Origin: Bacteroidales bacterium
GTDB lineage: Bacteria; Bacteroidota; Bacteroidia; Bacteroidales; P3
Length of the DNA stretch: 64,000 bases
Reading direction: 5' to 3'
NCBI GenBank assembly: GCA_030523765.1
Contig: JAUNHX010000003.1
Location: 483 to 64,482 of the forward strand
The notes below the pieces were generated by a model, which did not search any database, was not told where the DNA came from, and saw only the letters and a program-made list of their open reading frames with translations. Both the position numbers and the translations under genes were made by a program. Positions 35,264-44,209 of this stretch are shown here, piece by piece; position 1 is the stretch's first letter, and each line of letters opens with the position of its first letter.

Positions 35264-36607
35264 CTATATCCTTTCAAGAGCTCTATTGTACACATCAGGA
35301 TGGAGACGGAAGGCTAGGAGAACTCCACGGAGTGTGAGATAGATGAGGAATGCTGTCCATAGTATGTTGTTTGCGGTAAATTCGGAGAGAACGACAGTAC
35401 CACCATCACTAAATGCATATCGTCCAAGATAATAGACGGCGAAGAAGGCAGCTGAGGCGATGAACATTGCATTACGCATAGTCCTAGAGGCGGTTGCTCC
35501 GATGAAGATACCATCAAAGAGGAATGCGCTGAAACCACAAATGGGAATGGCCAATATCCAGAACTGGTAATGCATAGTTCCAGTGATAATGGCTTCATCG
35601 TCACTGAAGATACGGAGTATATTCTCGCCAAAGAGTGCATATACGACAGTGAAGACCATAGTGAGACCTATGCCCCAAACAAGGAGCCATCGTACGGAAC
35701 TCTTGAGTTGACGTTGATCGTGTGCCCCTATATAACGGCCCACCAACGACTCTCCTGCATAAGCGAATCCGTCCATGATATAACTGAAGAGTGTACAGAA
35801 CTGCAAGAGGAGGGCATCGATGGCGAGAACCTCGTCGCTGATCTTACCCGAGGCAGAGGTAACGAAAGTGAAGACGGCTGCTAGGCAGATAGTGCGGAGA
35901 AATATATCGCTGTTCACCTTAAAGAAGGCTTTCATCTCGCTCCAGCGGAGACTTTCGCGGATATGGATGTGGCGCCGAATAAGACGCCCATAATACTTGC
36001 GAGCAAAGAAGAGTCCCATAATCAACCCACTATATTGAGCAATCACAGTACCTAGGGCTACGCCCGCAATATCCCAATGGAGAACTAACACAAAGAGAAG
36101 GCTGCAGAGAATATTGACCACGTTGATGAAGATAGCTATCCACATGGGGAGTTTAGAATTCTGCATACCGATAAACCATCCCTTGATGGAGTATAGCCCT
36201 AGAGTGGCAGGAGCTGCCCAAATGCGAACAAAGAAATAGGTGAGGGCCAATTGGATTACCTCCGAGCTACCATTGAAGATCGCCTTCGCCAACAAACTGA
36301 TAGGATACTGCAATACGATAAGTGTAGCAGCGATAAGCAGAGCCAAACCGAAGGCGCGTACATAGATACGTACCGCTTCTTCGAAGTCGCGAGCCCCATA
36401 GGCTTGGGCGGTGAATCCACTTGTGCCCATGCGGAGGAATCCGAAATTCCAATATATAAGGTTGAAGATACTAGTGCCAATAGTGATAGCACCGATGTGG
36501 GTGGCACTGAGGTGACCCACAATAGCCATATCCACCATACCGAGGAGAGGTACAGTGATATTGGTAATAATATTGGGGATGGCTAGGCCAAGAATCTTTT
36601 TGTTCAT
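35264..36607 (-). CDS. MATE-family multidrug efflux transporter
   Basis: A 447-residue inner-membrane antiporter with about twelve helices in two halves, starting IPNIITNITVPLLGMVD, which is typical of the DinF-like MATE branch. YFFVRIWAAPATLGLYSIKG (~128-147) and AYAGESLVGRYIGAHDQRQ (second half) are recognisable. It exports organic cations or drugs in exchange for Na+ or H+. The start codon is 12 nt past a 17-bp hairpin, which probably ends the upstream omp28 transcript and may affect its own expression. Confidence 0.9.
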   Translation of the reverse strand: MNKKILGLAIPNIITNITVPLLGMVDMAIVGHLSATHIGAITIGTSIFNLIYWNFGFLRMGTSGFTAQAYGARDFEEAVRIYVRAFGLALLIAATLIVLQYPISLLAKAIFNGSSEVIQLALTYFFVRIWAAPATLGLYSIKGWFIGMQNSKLPMWIAIFINVVNILCSLLFVLVLHWDIAGVALGTVIAQYSGLIMGLFFARKYYGRLIRRHIHIRESLRWSEMKAFFKVNSDIFLRTICLAAVFTFVTSASGKISDEVLAIDALLLQFCTLFSYIMDGFAYAGESLVGRYIGAHDQRQLKSSVRWLLVWGIGLTMVFTVVYALFGENILRIFSDDEAIITGTMHYQFWILAIPICGFSAFLFDGIFIGATASRTMRNAMFIASAAFFAVYYLGRYAFSDGGTVVLSEFTANNILWTAFLIYLTLRGVLLAFRLHPDVYNRALERI

Positions 36608-36618
36608 AAGGAGTATAT

Positions 36619-36658
36619 AAAGGTTATTGGTTTAGCAAGCACTAAACCAATAACCTTT
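36619..36658 (-). terminator. 17-bp hairpin between the Omp28 and MATE genes
   Basis: AAAGGTTATTGGTTTAG (36619-36635) and CTAAACCAATAACCTTT (36642-36658) pair perfectly across a 6-nt loop. On the minus strand it is 7 nt after the omp28 stop codon and 12 nt before the MATE start. The following TTTATATA is only a weak T tract. Confidence 0.65.
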
Positions 36659-36664
36659 GATCAT

Positions 36665-37525
36665 CTACAACTCGCACTCGTGACAATTGATGACAGCATG
36701 GGTGGCAGCATCGCTGATTAGTGCGACAATATGGCATTTGGAGGCATCCCAATCCTCGCTAGCCAACGTATAGTTAAAGAGTGCAGTACGCTTAGTGCCA
36801 GCATGTCCATCGGCATCGACTGTGGTTCCCATGGGATCGGTAATCACATCGCGGAGGATATGGTTGTGGGTATAGTCGTCTTGATGAGTACCATCGGGAA
36901 GCATCTGGGTAGCGGTGAGGCCATCCTCCATGATGAAGAGGGTGAGCAAGACAGGACTGCTAACCTCCTGGAGGTATTCAAGCGATACAGTGATAGATGC
37001 TTCGCGACCAGAGAGATGACTCTCAACTTCAACAGCAATACGGGTAGGCTGAGCCAAAACAGCGTCAACACGACCCTCAATACCACTAGTAGGAACGAAG
37101 AGATCGTAGGAACTGCCGCTCTTCGAACGATTCACCATCGCGTTGGGATAGGTACCCGAAGCCTTTATGCCGAAGAAGTTACTCCAAGCATCGCCATCGG
37201 CAGTACGCATATCGGTATTACCAGTATAGGGTTTGCAGAAATTGGAGGAGTCATGAATGGCTACTACCACTAGTTGGTCGCCATAGGTGGCAAGAGCCTG
37301 ATTGATGGCCTCATCGGCGGTAGGGCAGTTCACACAGCGGACGCCAGTATACTTATCCAAAAAGGCACGCTGCGAATGGTCGGCCACAGAAGTGCCATCG
37401 AACCATGAGCCAGCAGCACCCGAGAAGAGGTCGTAGCGACCCTCTTCGTTAGGTTCGATCTTGTCGCATGCGGCAAAGAGGAAGAGGAGGGAGGCAAGAG
37501 CGCCAAATATGATGTTTCTTTTCAT
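36665..37525 (-). CDS. Omp28-type lipoprotein with CxxC
   Basis: A 286-residue Omp28-related lipoprotein with lipobox Cys20 (LLFLFAAC). The thioredoxin-like N-terminal part has C64-VN-C67 in GVRCVNCPTAD, then GDQLVVVAIHDSSNFC and SGTYPNAMVNRSK, the usual Omp28 pattern. A C-terminal beta domain follows from about residue 130. Omp28 was first named as a Porphyromonas gingivalis outer-membrane protein; its biochemical role is not established. With TlpA and DUF6029 next to it, a redox relay at the outer membrane is plausible but inferred. It is the third gene of that trio. Confidence 0.87.
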   Translation of the reverse strand: MKRNIIFGALASLLFLFAACDKIEPNEEGRYDLFSGAAGSWFDGTSVADHSQRAFLDKYTGVRCVNCPTADEAINQALATYGDQLVVVAIHDSSNFCKPYTGNTDMRTADGDAWSNFFGIKASGTYPNAMVNRSKSGSSYDLFVPTSGIEGRVDAVLAQPTRIAVEVESHLSGREASITVSLEYLQEVSSPVLLTLFIMEDGLTATQMLPDGTHQDDYTHNHILRDVITDPMGTTVDADGHAGTKRTALFNYTLASEDWDASKCHIVALISDAATHAVINCHECEL

Positions 37526-37548
37526 GATAATGAACTTGATTTAAAAGG

Positions 37549-39204
37549 TTAGAAACTGGTGGTAAGGGTAAAGGTAAGACCATTGGAGGCAGGCACCTGA
37601 CGACAGACACCTCCAATACAAAGGAGTCCTTCGCGTTGTTTGCCATAGCCCAATTGCATACGGGTAGCGTTGTGGGTGTAACCGAAGGAGATGTTGTAGT
37701 AATTACCTACCCCATCCTTATAAGCGTATTGGTCGCTCAGCGAGAGGAAGAAATGGCTAGCAAAGTTGTACTCCACTAAAGCCATGATCCAATCACCTGC
37801 CCGCTTGTCGTCCACCTCGGCGTCATACTGGGAGTCGCTGCCCATCCATTCAGCCTCGAAGCGGATCACATTTTTGCGATTGATCTTGTAAGTATAGTCA
37901 GCCACAAGGATATGGTTGTGATGGAGTGCTCCCGCATGACCCTCTACGATGGGGTTGAAAATCTGATAGCCATAGGTGCAAACCAGTTTCGATTTAGAGG
38001 AGAGTTTCTTACCCACTTCGATACTAGCATCAGCATAATAGGTGTCGCCAAGACCGAAATAAGAGGAGGTATAACCCTCAGTGCCACGACCACCTACATA
38101 AGTGGTATCAAGACCTGTAATAAGGCTAGCGTTAAGATGGATATCGGTGCCATACTTACCACCCAGGAAGGTCTCCTTCTTGATCTTGTACATCAGATCG
38201 CCTTGCAAACCCATCTCGCCAGTATTCTGTGTAGCATAGGGATACATAGTAAGGAATGCATAGGTCTGAGTCTTAGTGATGGCAGGAATATAGTTGATAT
38301 AAAGCATCTCGCCACTCTGAGAACGGACCGATTTGAATCCCATATTCTCTACTCTCTTGGCCTGCACATTAGCGCTGAAGCCCTTCTGCGAATAGGTACC
38401 ACTGAGGAAGAGAGCCGAACCTTCGCGATAGATGAAGTCGTTCATAGCATTAGGATCCTGACTCTTCATAGCATACTCAGCTTTGAGGTCCCAACCACCG
38501 CGGGTCAGATCCAGACGGAAACTACCAGCTCCTACGTTGAGGGGAAGGTCAAGTTTGTATCCGCTCACCGAAGAGGCAATAACCTCGTCAGCCTCATATT
38601 TACTAACGAAGCCAGCGCCGAGGGTGACCCGAGTACGAGCATCGGCCCAAGGTTTAATGATGCTATTGAGGCTAACCTCAGCATCAATACCCCTCACCAG
38701 TCCTTCGCCATAGCTCCAATAGAAGCGTTGCTTGCCAGCCAAAGCTTTAAGGGTGATACCATCGATGGGACGATATTGGATGTTGAAGCCCATGAGCGAG
38801 TTGTCGAGACCCAGATAACGATCTTCGTAGGCACGAAGAATCATACCGCTACCGAACTGTTCATAATAGTTACCAGCGGTGATTGTTATTTTCTCACCAC
38901 CATATTTCACGAAATAGTTAGCGATACCCTGACCACGATAAAGGGCGTTGAAGCCGAGCATAGGGTTTTGATATGCCTCGAAGCGCAAACCTGCACTGAA
39001 GTTACCGTTGGTGTAGAGAATGTCGGCACGAGCATTCATCAAGAGCCACTCCAGCACATCGCTAGCACCGATAATGCTGTCGGCACGAGATATCTGACCA
39101 TCGAGTTGAATATTACCCGTCACCTGACCACCCAACAGGCCTTGAGCCTGAGTGCTAAGAGTGAAGCCCATGAGTAGAGCTAAAAGGAAATAACGTTTCT
39201 TCAT
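37549..39204 (-). CDS. DUF6029-type outer-membrane beta-barrel
   Basis: A 551-residue predicted beta-barrel. The signal peptide is MKKRYFLLALLMGFTLSTQA. The body is a run of amphipathic strands with aromatic belts (for example LYTNGNFSAGLRFEAYQNP and YEQFGSGMILRAYEDRYLG) and ends in Phe (FTLTTSF), as BAM substrates do. The family is known as DUF6029 in Bacteroidota and has no experimentally proven function that I know of. Position between tlpA and omp28 suggests the three act together. Its mRNA leader contains the structured element at 39247-39348. Confidence 0.82.
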   Translation of the reverse strand: MKKRYFLLALLMGFTLSTQAQGLLGGQVTGNIQLDGQISRADSIIGASDVLEWLLMNARADILYTNGNFSAGLRFEAYQNPMLGFNALYRGQGIANYFVKYGGEKITITAGNYYEQFGSGMILRAYEDRYLGLDNSLMGFNIQYRPIDGITLKALAGKQRFYWSYGEGLVRGIDAEVSLNSIIKPWADARTRVTLGAGFVSKYEADEVIASSVSGYKLDLPLNVGAGSFRLDLTRGGWDLKAEYAMKSQDPNAMNDFIYREGSALFLSGTYSQKGFSANVQAKRVENMGFKSVRSQSGEMLYINYIPAITKTQTYAFLTMYPYATQNTGEMGLQGDLMYKIKKETFLGGKYGTDIHLNASLITGLDTTYVGGRGTEGYTSSYFGLGDTYYADASIEVGKKLSSKSKLVCTYGYQIFNPIVEGHAGALHHNHILVADYTYKINRKNVIRFEAEWMGSDSQYDAEVDDKRAGDWIMALVEYNFASHFFLSLSDQYAYKDGVGNYYNISFGYTHNATRMQLGYGKQREGLLCIGGVCRQVPASNGLTFTLTTSF

Positions 39205-39246
39205 ATATTTGTATTTATAGTATTAAATGAAAAAGAATAGAGGTCA

Positions 39247-39348
39247 TTGCCTACAAGCAGCATCCGGACAGGGGTAGAGTATTGCTCCACTATTGTCCGG
39301 ATGGCTTACAACAGAGGTTTATGCCATAGGATGCGATGCCGTAGGCAA
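39247..39348 (-). ncRNA. three-way-junction-like RNA between tlpA and DUF6029
   Basis: On the minus strand TTGCCTAC (39348-39341) pairs with GTAGGCAA (39254-39247). Inside are GCATCC/GGATGC, ATGGC/GCCAT, and a long stem of CATCCGGACA/TGTCCGGATG (39303-39294 with 39270-39261) topped by GTGGAG/CTCTAC. The last stem competes with GCATCC/GGATGC, so two folds are possible. It may be a leader, a terminator or a small RNA. No known riboswitch family was recognised. Confidence 0.45.
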
Positions 39349-39359
39349 AGCGACCATGA

Positions 39360-39866
39360 TTATTCGAGAGGTTGTCCCTCGGCCACTTTCTTTACCAGTT
39401 CGAAGAGTTCCTCTTCACTACCATCAACATAGGAGGTATGCTCGTAAACCACCTCGCCTTTGCCGTTGAGAAGGAAAAGATGGGGAACATCGCCCACATT
39501 CATAGCACGTTTGAAATCCTGGTTAGCATCAAGATAAACCTCATATTCCCAACCGCGGCCATTGACCCAAGGTTTGACACGAGAGGAGGAGCGAGCATCA
39601 TCAATGCTGATAGCTACCAGTTTCACTCCCGTTTCTTCCTGCCATTCCTCATAAACCTCCTTGATGGCGTCGAGCTCTTTGTTGCAGGGTTTGCACCAAG
39701 TGGCCCAGAAGCTAATGATGATAGGCTTGCCCTCGTTCTGTATAACCGAAGTCTGGACAGCACGTCCATCAAGAGTTTTGATGGTGATGTTCTCAGGAAC
39801 AACTTTCTGAGCAAAAGCACCGCAAGCGAGGAGCATAGCGGCGAGAGTCATCAAAAATTTCTTCAT
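39360..39866 (-). CDS. TlpA-family thiol-disulfide protein
   Basis: A 168-residue exported thioredoxin-fold protein with signal peptide MKKFLMTLAAMLLACGAFAQ. The active site WCKPC has Cys58 and Cys61, preceded by GKPIIISFWATWC. The cis-Pro region is VGDVPHLFLLNGKG (~135). The length suits a free periplasmic oxidoreductase; the DUF4369 domain found in other Bacteroidota TlpA proteins is absent. It may reduce or oxidise cysteines of Omp28, whose CxxC lies two genes downstream. Confidence 0.9.
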   Translation of the reverse strand: MKKFLMTLAAMLLACGAFAQKVVPENITIKTLDGRAVQTSVIQNEGKPIIISFWATWCKPCNKELDAIKEVYEEWQEETGVKLVAISIDDARSSSRVKPWVNGRGWEYEVYLDANQDFKRAMNVGDVPHLFLLNGKGEVVYEHTSYVDGSEEELFELVKKVAEGQPLE

Positions 39867-39995
39867 ATTAGAATTGTTTTTAAACGTTTATTATTTCTTT
39901 ATTTGTATTAATTACTTTAATATATTAGTTCTCTTTTGTCCCATTTTCTTGCAACAAAGCTTCAAAAGGGTATGGGGTAATCCCATAGGTTGGAA

Positions 39996-40958
39996 CTATT
40001 CGATAAGCAGTGCAGTAAGTTGGTGCAAACCATCGCGGTAAGGCGAAGGAGTAAGAGAGTGCAGTTGGGCAATAGCCTGATCAACCACCTTACGGATGGT
40101 TTGGCGTGTTTGCTCGAGTGCAGAGCTGCGATGAACCATATCCACCACTTCAGCCGCCTCCTCATCGCCAATGAAGGGTTGCTTAAGTAAAGCAGAAAGC
40201 CTTTGTTGGATAGAAGAAGAGGTTTGATGGAAGAAATAGATGAGAGGGAGCGTCATTTTCCGTTCTTTGATATCATTGCCACAAGGCTTTCCCGTTTCCG
40301 TCTCTGGAGAATAGTCGAGGATATCATCGCGCATCTGAAACGCCAATCCGAAGAGTCGTCCATACTCCCTTAGAGAGGGAGCAGCCGATAAAGGAGTACT
40401 GCTCCACGCGCCTACCTCACAGCAAGAGGCCATCAGCGAAGCAGTCTTCTTATAGATTGTATCCATATAGTTTTCCTCGCTGAGGTCGATATTACGGCTA
40501 GCTTGTTGTTGTAGCAGTTCCCCCTCGCTCATCTCGATAGCGGTGCGACTCACGATATCGCGCTCCTCATAAGAGGCGTGGAGGCAGAGTAGATGCATCA
40601 CCTTAGCTAGATAGAAGTCGCCCGCAAGAACAGCAATCTGGTTGCTCCAGCGATGACTTACCGTCTCCATACCGCGACGGAGACTCGATTCATCGACCAC
40701 ATCATCGTGGATAAGGCTACTGTTATGGAGCATCTCAAGAGCCACAGCCATCTGAATCTTATAGTCGGCAATCGAACCGTGAGCCGCTCCTGCCGAAAGG
40801 AGCGTTAGTAATGGGCGCAACATTTTGCCCTTGCGCTGGGTAAGGTAATCGTTGATGCTATTGATAATAGTTACCGAGCTTTGCAGCTGCCGCCGATACT
40901 CGTCGGCAAAGGCGCTGAGTTGCTCAGCCACAATATTCTGTATCGGTTGTAGGTTCAT
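39996..40958 (-). CDS. ispB: trans-polyprenyl diphosphate synthase
   Basis: A 320-residue class I prenyltransferase. The first Asp-rich motif is DDVVDE at 85-90, followed by SSLRRG; the second is DDILD at 211-215; KMLRPL (45-50) binds isopentenyl diphosphate. Small residues before the first motif (HNSSLIH) suit a long-chain product, most likely octaprenyl-type for menaquinone side chains. It lies 16 nt after dapA. A short hairpin (TATGGG...CCCATA, about 39970-39986) after the stop codon may terminate it. Confidence 0.92.
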   Translation of the reverse strand: MNLQPIQNIVAEQLSAFADEYRRQLQSSVTIINSINDYLTQRKGKMLRPLLTLLSAGAAHGSIADYKIQMAVALEMLHNSSLIHDDVVDESSLRRGMETVSHRWSNQIAVLAGDFYLAKVMHLLCLHASYEERDIVSRTAIEMSEGELLQQQASRNIDLSEENYMDTIYKKTASLMASCCEVGAWSSTPLSAAPSLREYGRLFGLAFQMRDDILDYSPETETGKPCGNDIKERKMTLPLIYFFHQTSSSIQQRLSALLKQPFIGDEEAAEVVDMVHRSSALEQTRQTIRKVVDQAIAQLHSLTPSPYRDGLHQLTALLIE

Positions 40959-40974
40959 CGAAATGAAGTGTTGT

Positions 40975-41877
40975 CTAGTTTTTCTCGGCCTCTTGTAGAA
41001 ACTCCTGATAGAGGCTTGAGAGCTTGTTGTAGAGCGGCTTGGACACTTTGGTGAGAGGGAGTCGCAAACTGTTGGTAAGCATACCCTCTATTTCTAGCAA
41101 AGCCTTTACTCCTGCAGGATTGCCCTCCTCGAAGAGAGCATTCATTAGCGGAAGCATCTGGTAGTGAAGAGGCAGCGCCTTCTTCATATTGCCCTTCATA
41201 GCGAAGGCCACCATATCACTCATCGTTTTAGGCAGCGCGTTGGCCATCACAGAGATGACGCCCGAGGCCCCCATAGCAATCATGGGAAGGGTGAGAGCGT
41301 CGTCGCCCGAGAGGACTTGGAACCCATCGGGTTTGCAGCGCAATATCTCCATTATCTGCGACATATTGCCCGAAGCCTCCTTGATGCCGATGATATTAGG
41401 TTCTTCGGCCAGTTGGAGAGTGGTCTCAGCGGAGATATTGACAGAGGTGCGACCCGGCACATTGTATAACACCACAGGTACGGGCGAAATCTCAGCGATA
41501 TAGCGGAGATGCTGGAGAAGACCTCGCTGTTGCGGTTTGTTATAGTAGGGAGCCACCGAGAGGATACCATCGATACCATCGAAGTTCACCTGATTGATAG
41601 CTGTGGCGAGGGCCGTAGTGTTGTTACCACCCAAACCGAGCATGATAGGAACACGACCATTAACGGTCTCCACAATGAAATCAAGCACCGCAGCTTTCTC
41701 GGTATCTGTCATAGTAACTGCTTCGCTAGTGGTACCAAGGGCAACGATAAAGTTAACGCCCGATTGGATAATATGATTAATCATGGCCTCCAGGCGGCTG
41801 AAGTCGACAGCATCCTGTTTGCGGAAGGGGGTAACGAGTGCAACCCCTGTACCATTAAAAATAGGTTTCTTTGTCAT
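40975..41877 (-). CDS. dapA: 4-hydroxy-tetrahydrodipicolinate synthase DapA
   Basis: A 300-residue TIM-barrel lyase/aldolase. Schiff-base Lys166 lies in IIGIKEASG, catalytic Tyr138 in VVLYNVPGRT and Thr49-Thr50 in GTTSEA; GDDALTLP is also present. It condenses pyruvate with aspartate semialdehyde in lysine and diaminopimelate synthesis, so it feeds peptidoglycan. Length and motifs are standard. It follows the DUF6913 gene by 57 nt. Confidence 0.96.
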   Translation of the reverse strand: MTKKPIFNGTGVALVTPFRKQDAVDFSRLEAMINHIIQSGVNFIVALGTTSEAVTMTDTEKAAVLDFIVETVNGRVPIMLGLGGNNTTALATAINQVNFDGIDGILSVAPYYNKPQQRGLLQHLRYIAEISPVPVVLYNVPGRTSVNISAETTLQLAEEPNIIGIKEASGNMSQIMEILRCKPDGFQVLSGDDALTLPMIAMGASGVISVMANALPKTMSDMVAFAMKGNMKKALPLHYQMLPLMNALFEEGNPAGVKALLEIEGMLTNSLRLPLTKVSKPLYNKLSSLYQEFLQEAEKN

Positions 41878-41934
41878 TATAATTATTATTCTTTTATGTG
41901 TTATATATCTGTGAGTCTATGATTATTCTTTTGT

Positions 41935-42525
41935 TTACTGTTGAGGATGAGTGCTACCTTTCATCATATTGATGTAGTGCACCGTTTCGTGGAGGAAAGC
42001 CTGCAAATCAATCTTTCCCTCACCTTGAATAGTGAGGTCGAAGATTTGAAGGAGATCGTTGTGGAGCGAAGGCAACAGTTCGGCCTGAAGCGTGTCACCA
42101 TAAGTAACCTTCAGATCGGCAACCGTCTTAGCAGCCACATATTGAGCAAAGAAGTCGGGCTGCACAGTAGTGTCGATAAGCAGATCGTAGTGTCGGTTAG
42201 CGAAGCCGTCGATTACCCCCTCCTTAGGGAGACGCCAAAACGAGAAATCGTCCTTCTCGTGGCAAATGGTAGTGCGAGCGTGAGTAAAGATATAGTTTAT
42301 TTCCTGTTTAAAGTGTTGAAAACCGATAAGGTAAACTTGCTTTCGCTGATGCTCCATCTCTTTGACGAAGTTGTAAATAATATTCCATTCCCGTTCGCTT
42401 CCCACGGTAAAGATGATGCCAATCTGCTTCACCTCATCGAGGCTCTTCATCCGTTTGTCGCGAGGATGGGAGGCGATGCGTTTCAGCACCTTCCTATTAT
42501 GGTTTAAAATCAGCGAATCAAACAT
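41935..42525 (-). CDS. DUF6913-type protein, Bacteroidota-specific
   Basis: 196 residues with no signal peptide, probably cytoplasmic. It matches a Bacteroidota-restricted family (DUF6913) with IGIIFTVGSEREWNIIYNFV near residue 32, NYIFTHARTTICHEKDDFSF and HYDLLIDTTVQPDF. The fold looks alpha/beta, Rossmann-like. Function is unknown to me. It lies between rnhB and dapA in a housekeeping run. Confidence 0.75.
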   Translation of the reverse strand: MFDSLILNHNRKVLKRIASHPRDKRMKSLDEVKQIGIIFTVGSEREWNIIYNFVKEMEHQRKQVYLIGFQHFKQEINYIFTHARTTICHEKDDFSFWRLPKEGVIDGFANRHYDLLIDTTVQPDFFAQYVAAKTVADLKVTYGDTLQAELLPSLHNDLLQIFDLTIQGEGKIDLQAFLHETVHYINMMKGSTHPQQ

Positions 42526-42569
42526 TGTTCAGTAGTTCTTTTATTATTGTTGTTTATATTTTTATTCGG

Positions 42570-43169
42570 TTAATCGAACTGCAGTTCCAGTTGTCGTTCC
42601 AATCGGAAGCTCTTGCGATGGAGGGGCGTGATACCATACTGTTCGATAGCAGCATAGTGTTGGGCAGTAGGATAGCCCTTATTCTTGTCCCACCCATAGT
42701 GAGGATACTGCTGGTGAGCCTTCATCATCATGTCATCGCGATAGGTCTTAGCCAGAATCGATGCAGCAGCGATATCCATATAGCGTCCGTCGCCCTTCAC
42801 GATGCAGCGATAAGGGAGATTCGTTTCGTTCACAAAACGGTTGCCATCAATAAGGAGCGTTTGGGGTTGCACCTTCAGTTGCTTGATGGCCAAATTCATC
42901 GCATGAAGCGAAGCGCGAAGAATATTCATATGATCAATCTCCTCGTTGCTCACCTCAGCCACAGCCCAAGCTATCGCATCGCGTTGTATATCCTCACGAA
43001 GCTGATAGCGTCGCTTCTCGGACAGCTGCTTCGAGTCGTTGATGAGGGGATTGGTGTAGCCCTCAGGGAGAATCACTGCAGCAGCCACCACAGGACCCGC
43101 CAAACAGCCTCGTCCTGCTTCGTCGCATCCAGCTTCGATAGTATCGGTATGATATTTTTCTTCGAGCAT
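42570..43169 (-). CDS. rnhB: ribonuclease HII
   Basis: A 199-residue RNase HII. The catalytic acids begin with Asp16-Glu17 in GCDEAGRG; NDSKQLSEKRR and the third-acid region (DGRYMDIAAASILAKTYRDD) are also present. It removes ribonucleotides misincorporated into DNA and RNA from hybrids, in the cytoplasm, with a metal cofactor. Length is normal. Coding on the minus strand between the DUF6427 and DUF6913 genes. Confidence 0.95.
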   Translation of the reverse strand: MLEEKYHTDTIEAGCDEAGRGCLAGPVVAAAVILPEGYTNPLINDSKQLSEKRRYQLREDIQRDAIAWAVAEVSNEEIDHMNILRASLHAMNLAIKQLKVQPQTLLIDGNRFVNETNLPYRCIVKGDGRYMDIAAASILAKTYRDDMMMKAHQQYPHYGWDKNKGYPTAQHYAAIEQYGITPLHRKSFRLERQLELQFD

Positions 43170-43204
43170 TGTTGTTGCAGTGTATGATGAATTGTTTTAT
43201 TGTT

Positions 43205-44185
43205 CTAGTAACGTATCCAGTTAGCAGCGATAAAGAGTATGATGATTAAGAGTAACAGAGTGTTGTAAAGCCATAAACGCCGCTTCACTCCCATCAGATA
43301 ATAAGAGGCGAGATAGGAGAGAGGAAGGGCAACCATCTGAGGGTTGGTAGGAAGCATATCGCTATAAAGCAGCATCATCACCCCACCCAGAAGGAAGAGC
43401 GTAAGAACCCTATTGTTCTTTCGAAACATCTGCACCCTATCGTTGGCGTTAGCTATCCCGTTGAAGAGCGTAATGAGGAGTACCGCAAGGAGCAACCCGT
43501 TACAAATCCATGTTAGCGTATTCGCTGTAGCGATGGAGAAGTGGATATCGGTGATATTCATACGGGTCAGGAACGATACGTAATAGAGTCGGTCGTTGAG
43601 GAAATAGTAGGTAGCCACCACGATGATAGGAGCCAGAAACCCTAGTAGGAGCATCACCCAGTGACGCCAGTTGTAGAGATTGTGGACAGTGAAAAGGATC
43701 AGCATCACCGCAAGCATCACCACCGAAGGGGTATAGCAGAGAGAAGCTATTGCCACCAAGAGGGCAGCATTGAAGATATTGTCCATCGAAATGGAGAGAT
43801 CTTCCTTTACCGTCATCATCGATATCATCCCTATCAGGGGAAGATTGGCCATCACCATAGGGGTGAGGGTGAGTTGGGCAGGAGTAGCGCTCATCACCAC
43901 GATATAGAGCCAAGTAGGCATAAGGGTGTTCGCTCCCACCATCTTATGGTTATAGAGCAGCAAGTTAAATAGGAAGCCCTCCACTACCACTAGCAACAAC
44001 GCTAGGAGGGTAGCAAGACGACTATTGGTATGCAGCCAACTGTAACAGAGCGAATATATGGGAGCATAATCGTGTCCCGTTTGCATAGCTACAGGATGCA
44101 TGATAGCCGGCAGCCAAAGCATCAACGTAGTAGCCAAGATAACTACTAGTTGCAACACCTCGTTCTGTTTAAACCATTTGATCAT
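43205..44185 (-). CDS. DUF6427-type polytopic membrane protein
   Basis: A 326-residue integral membrane protein with about nine helices (for example VLQLVVILATTLMLWLPAIM at the start and LLAVLLITLFNGIAN later). It opens MIKWFKQNEVLQ, the signature opening of the Bacteroidota DUF6427 family. No catalytic motif is visible and the function is unknown. It is 35 nt upstream of rnhB and 24 nt downstream of the subtilisin gene. Confidence 0.75.
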   Translation of the reverse strand: MIKWFKQNEVLQLVVILATTLMLWLPAIMHPVAMQTGHDYAPIYSLCYSWLHTNSRLATLLALLLVVVEGFLFNLLLYNHKMVGANTLMPTWLYIVVMSATPAQLTLTPMVMANLPLIGMISMMTVKEDLSISMDNIFNAALLVAIASLCYTPSVVMLAVMLILFTVHNLYNWRHWVMLLLGFLAPIIVVATYYFLNDRLYYVSFLTRMNITDIHFSIATANTLTWICNGLLLAVLLITLFNGIANANDRVQMFRKNNRVLTLFLLGGVMMLLYSDMLPTNPQMVALPLSYLASYYLMGVKRRLWLYNTLLLLIIILFIAANWIRY

Positions 44186-44209
44186 AGCTGCTCGGCGAAA
44201 AGAGGATGA

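Noticed and set aside
35130-35342. 70-codon plus-strand ORF upstream of the MATE gene end
   Set aside because: It overlaps the conserved MATE 3' end on the other strand, and its composition is not protein-like beyond a Phe/Trp-rich stretch.
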